Source: Acidobacteriota bacterium (GTDB lineage Bacteria; Acidobacteriota; Terriglobia; Acidiferrales; UBA7541). From it: a stretch of 5,803 bases of DNA. Shown piece after piece: positions 4,706 to 5,803 of this stretch (position 1 is the first letter of the stretch; each line of letters starts with the position of its first letter). Under the pieces are notes generated by a model. It saw only the letters and a program-made list of their open reading frames with translations, made no database searches and was not told the origin of the DNA. The stretch lies in assembly GCA_003161495.1 (NCBI GenBank), contig PMOP01000381.1:5482-11284 (forward strand), in the 5' to 3' direction. Both the position numbers and the translations under genes were made by a program.

Positions 4706-5803
4706 TTAAGCGAGGGTGGAACTTCCCATGAGGTATTTGTCGACCGAGGCAGCGGCTTTGCGGCCTTCGGAGATGGCCCACACGACGAGCGACTGGCCGC
4801 GGCGCATGTCGCCCGCGGCGAAGACGCCGGGGACTGAGCTCATGTAGTCGACGCCGGTGGCGATGTTGCCGCGCGGGTCGAGATTCACGCCGAGCTGTTC
4901 GATCATGCCCTGCTTTACGGGGCCGGTAAAACCTAGCGCCAGCAGGACCAGATCGGTTTCCATCATAAATTCCGTGCCGGGCATGGCCTCGAATTTCGGC
5001 GGCGGGCCGACGCGCAGGGCGTGCAGCTCTTTCACGTTGCCGTTTGCGTCGCCGGTAAATTTGGCGGTGTTGAGCGCCCAGTCGCGCTTGCCGCCTTCTT
5101 CGTGGGCGCTCTCGGTGCGAAGCTGCAAGGGCCACAGAGGCCACGGCGTGCTCGGAGCGCGCTCCAGAGGCGGCATGGGCATGATCTCAAACTGGTGAAT
5201 GGATTTGGCCTGATGGCGGTGGCAGGTGCCGAGACAATCCGCGCCGGTATCGCCGCCGCCGATGATTACCACGCGTTTTCCGGTGGCCAGAATTTGATTC
5301 GGAATCTCGTCGCCAGCGACGACTTTATTTTGTTGCGGCAGAAATTGCATCGCAAAATAAATTCCCTTGAGGTCACGCCCGGGAACGTTGAGGTCGCGCG
5401 GATGTTCCGCGCCGCCCGTCAGCACCAGGGCGTCAAATTCCTTGCGCAAATCCTGCGCCGGAATGCTTCCGCCGACGTGAGCGCTCGTGTGGAATTGCAC
5501 TCCTTCGGCCATCATCTGTTCGAGGCGGCGATCGAGGACGCGCTTTTCCAGCTTGAAATCCGGAATGCCGTAGCGCAGCAGGCCGCCGATGCGGTCCGCT
5601 TTTTCAAACACCGTGACGGTGTGGCCCGCGCGATTTAACTGTTGCGCGGCGGCGAGGCCCGACGGCCCGGAACCGACCACGGCGATGCGCTTGCCCGTGC
5701 GCGTCTCGGGAAGCTCCGGCTGGATCCAGCCTTCTTCCCAGGCGCGATCCACAATGCTTTTTTCGATTAACTTAATCGTAACTGGTGGCTCGTTGATGCC
5801 CAG
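4706..5803 (-). CDS. gltD: Glutamate synthase (NADPH) small subunit, N-terminus beyond right edge
   Basis: The minus-strand frame is open to the right edge, with 365 visible residues starting [17 protein letters not shown], a conserved stretch after the cysteine-rich N-terminal domain of GltD. About 110-130 residues with the [4Fe-4S] cysteines are therefore outside the window. Visible motifs: FAD-binding GSGPSG (44-49), [15 protein letters not shown] (73-87), NADPH-binding [13 protein letters not shown] (180-192) and C-terminal FAD motif [20 protein letters not shown] (325-344). GltD passes electrons from NADPH to the large subunit GltB, which makes two glutamates from glutamine and 2-oxoglutarate in the cytoplasm. 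The GTG at 5752 gives an apparent shorter start, but the conserved sequence continues upstream of it, so it is internal. gltB may lie to the right, upstream on this strand. PreT-like or other GltD-type flavoproteins are less likely given the NEPPVTIK and WPLWP context. Confidence 0.93.
   Translation of the reverse strand: MGINEPPVTIKLIEKSIVDRAWEEGWIQPELPETRTGKRIAVVGSGPSGLAAAQQLNRAGHTVTVFEKADRIGGLLRYGIPDFKLEKRVLDRRLEQMMAEGVQFHTSAHVGGSIPAQDLRKEFDALVLTGGAEHPRDLNVPGRDLKGIYFAMQFLPQQNKVVAGDEIPNQILATGKRVVIIGGGDTGADCLGTCHRHQAKSIHQFEIMPMPPLERAPSTPWPLWPLQLRTESAHEEGGKRDWALNTAKFTGDANGNVKELHALRVGPPPKFEAMPGTEFMMETDLVLLALGFTGPVKQGMIEQLGVNLDPRGNIATGVDYMSSVPGVFAAGDMRRGQSLVVWAISEGRKAAASVDKYLMGSSTLA

Noticed and set aside
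3825..4709. 294-codon plus-strand open frame over the zinc-motif gene
   Set aside because: It reads through both palindromic repeats and into the gltD end with low-complexity sequence. The minus strand has the structured four-cysteine motif.
5021..5638. 205-codon plus-strand open frame inside gltD
   Set aside because: It is a complement-strand shadow of a strongly conserved GltD sequence.
5750..5752. gltD start at GTG 5752
   Set aside because: The conserved GltD stretch [11 protein letters not shown] lies upstream in the same frame, so the gene continues past the window edge.

Overview
The window is GC-rich and mostly coded on the minus strand. It looks like a chromosomal segment of an Acidobacteriota-type soil bacterium. 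That placement rests on recalled gene content (a response regulator fused to a thioredoxin-reductase-like flavoprotein beside a cNMP-fold histidine kinase) and on the dense palindromic repeats. It is an inference, not a database result.

Layout from left to right: (i) 1-998, minus strand, a sensor histidine kinase with an N-terminal cyclic-nucleotide-binding-like fold, cut off by the left edge. (ii) 1001-1102, a pair of inverted REP-type repeats (pair A) filling almost the whole gap to the next gene. (iii) 1114-2784, minus strand, a complete receiver / glutaredoxin-fold / thioredoxin-reductase-like flavoprotein that is the probable partner of the kinase. (iv) 2785-3173, a divergent intergenic region with a possible promoter, REP pair B and a four-copy 19-bp tandem repeat. 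(v) 3174-3722, plus strand, a REP-associated tyrosine transposase (RAYT, Y1/HUH family). (vi) 3719-3831, REP pair C, whose outer ends supply the stop codons of the genes on both sides. (vii) 3828-4442, minus strand, an unfamiliar gene with a primase-like four-cysteine zinc motif, interrupted in frame by an 87-bp palindrome. (viii) 4450-4602, REP pair D. (ix) 4706-5803, minus strand, the small subunit of glutamate synthase (gltD), whose start lies beyond the right edge.

Two systems stand out. The first is a phosphorelay in which the kinase appears to signal to a flavin oxidoreductase rather than to a DNA-binding regulator. The oxidoreductase has lost both dithiol centres expected of a thioredoxin reductase and a glutaredoxin. 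The second is a REP/RAYT system: eight copies of a GTAG-initiated hairpin are arranged as four inverted pairs, all in the same orientation, around and beside one RAYT gene. One hairpin carries a compensatory base change in its stem. The zinc-motif gene lies between two of these pairs and also carries a separate palindromic element that kept the reading frame open. This makes 2923-4602 the most dynamic and least explained part of the window. gltD at the right is ordinary nitrogen metabolism.
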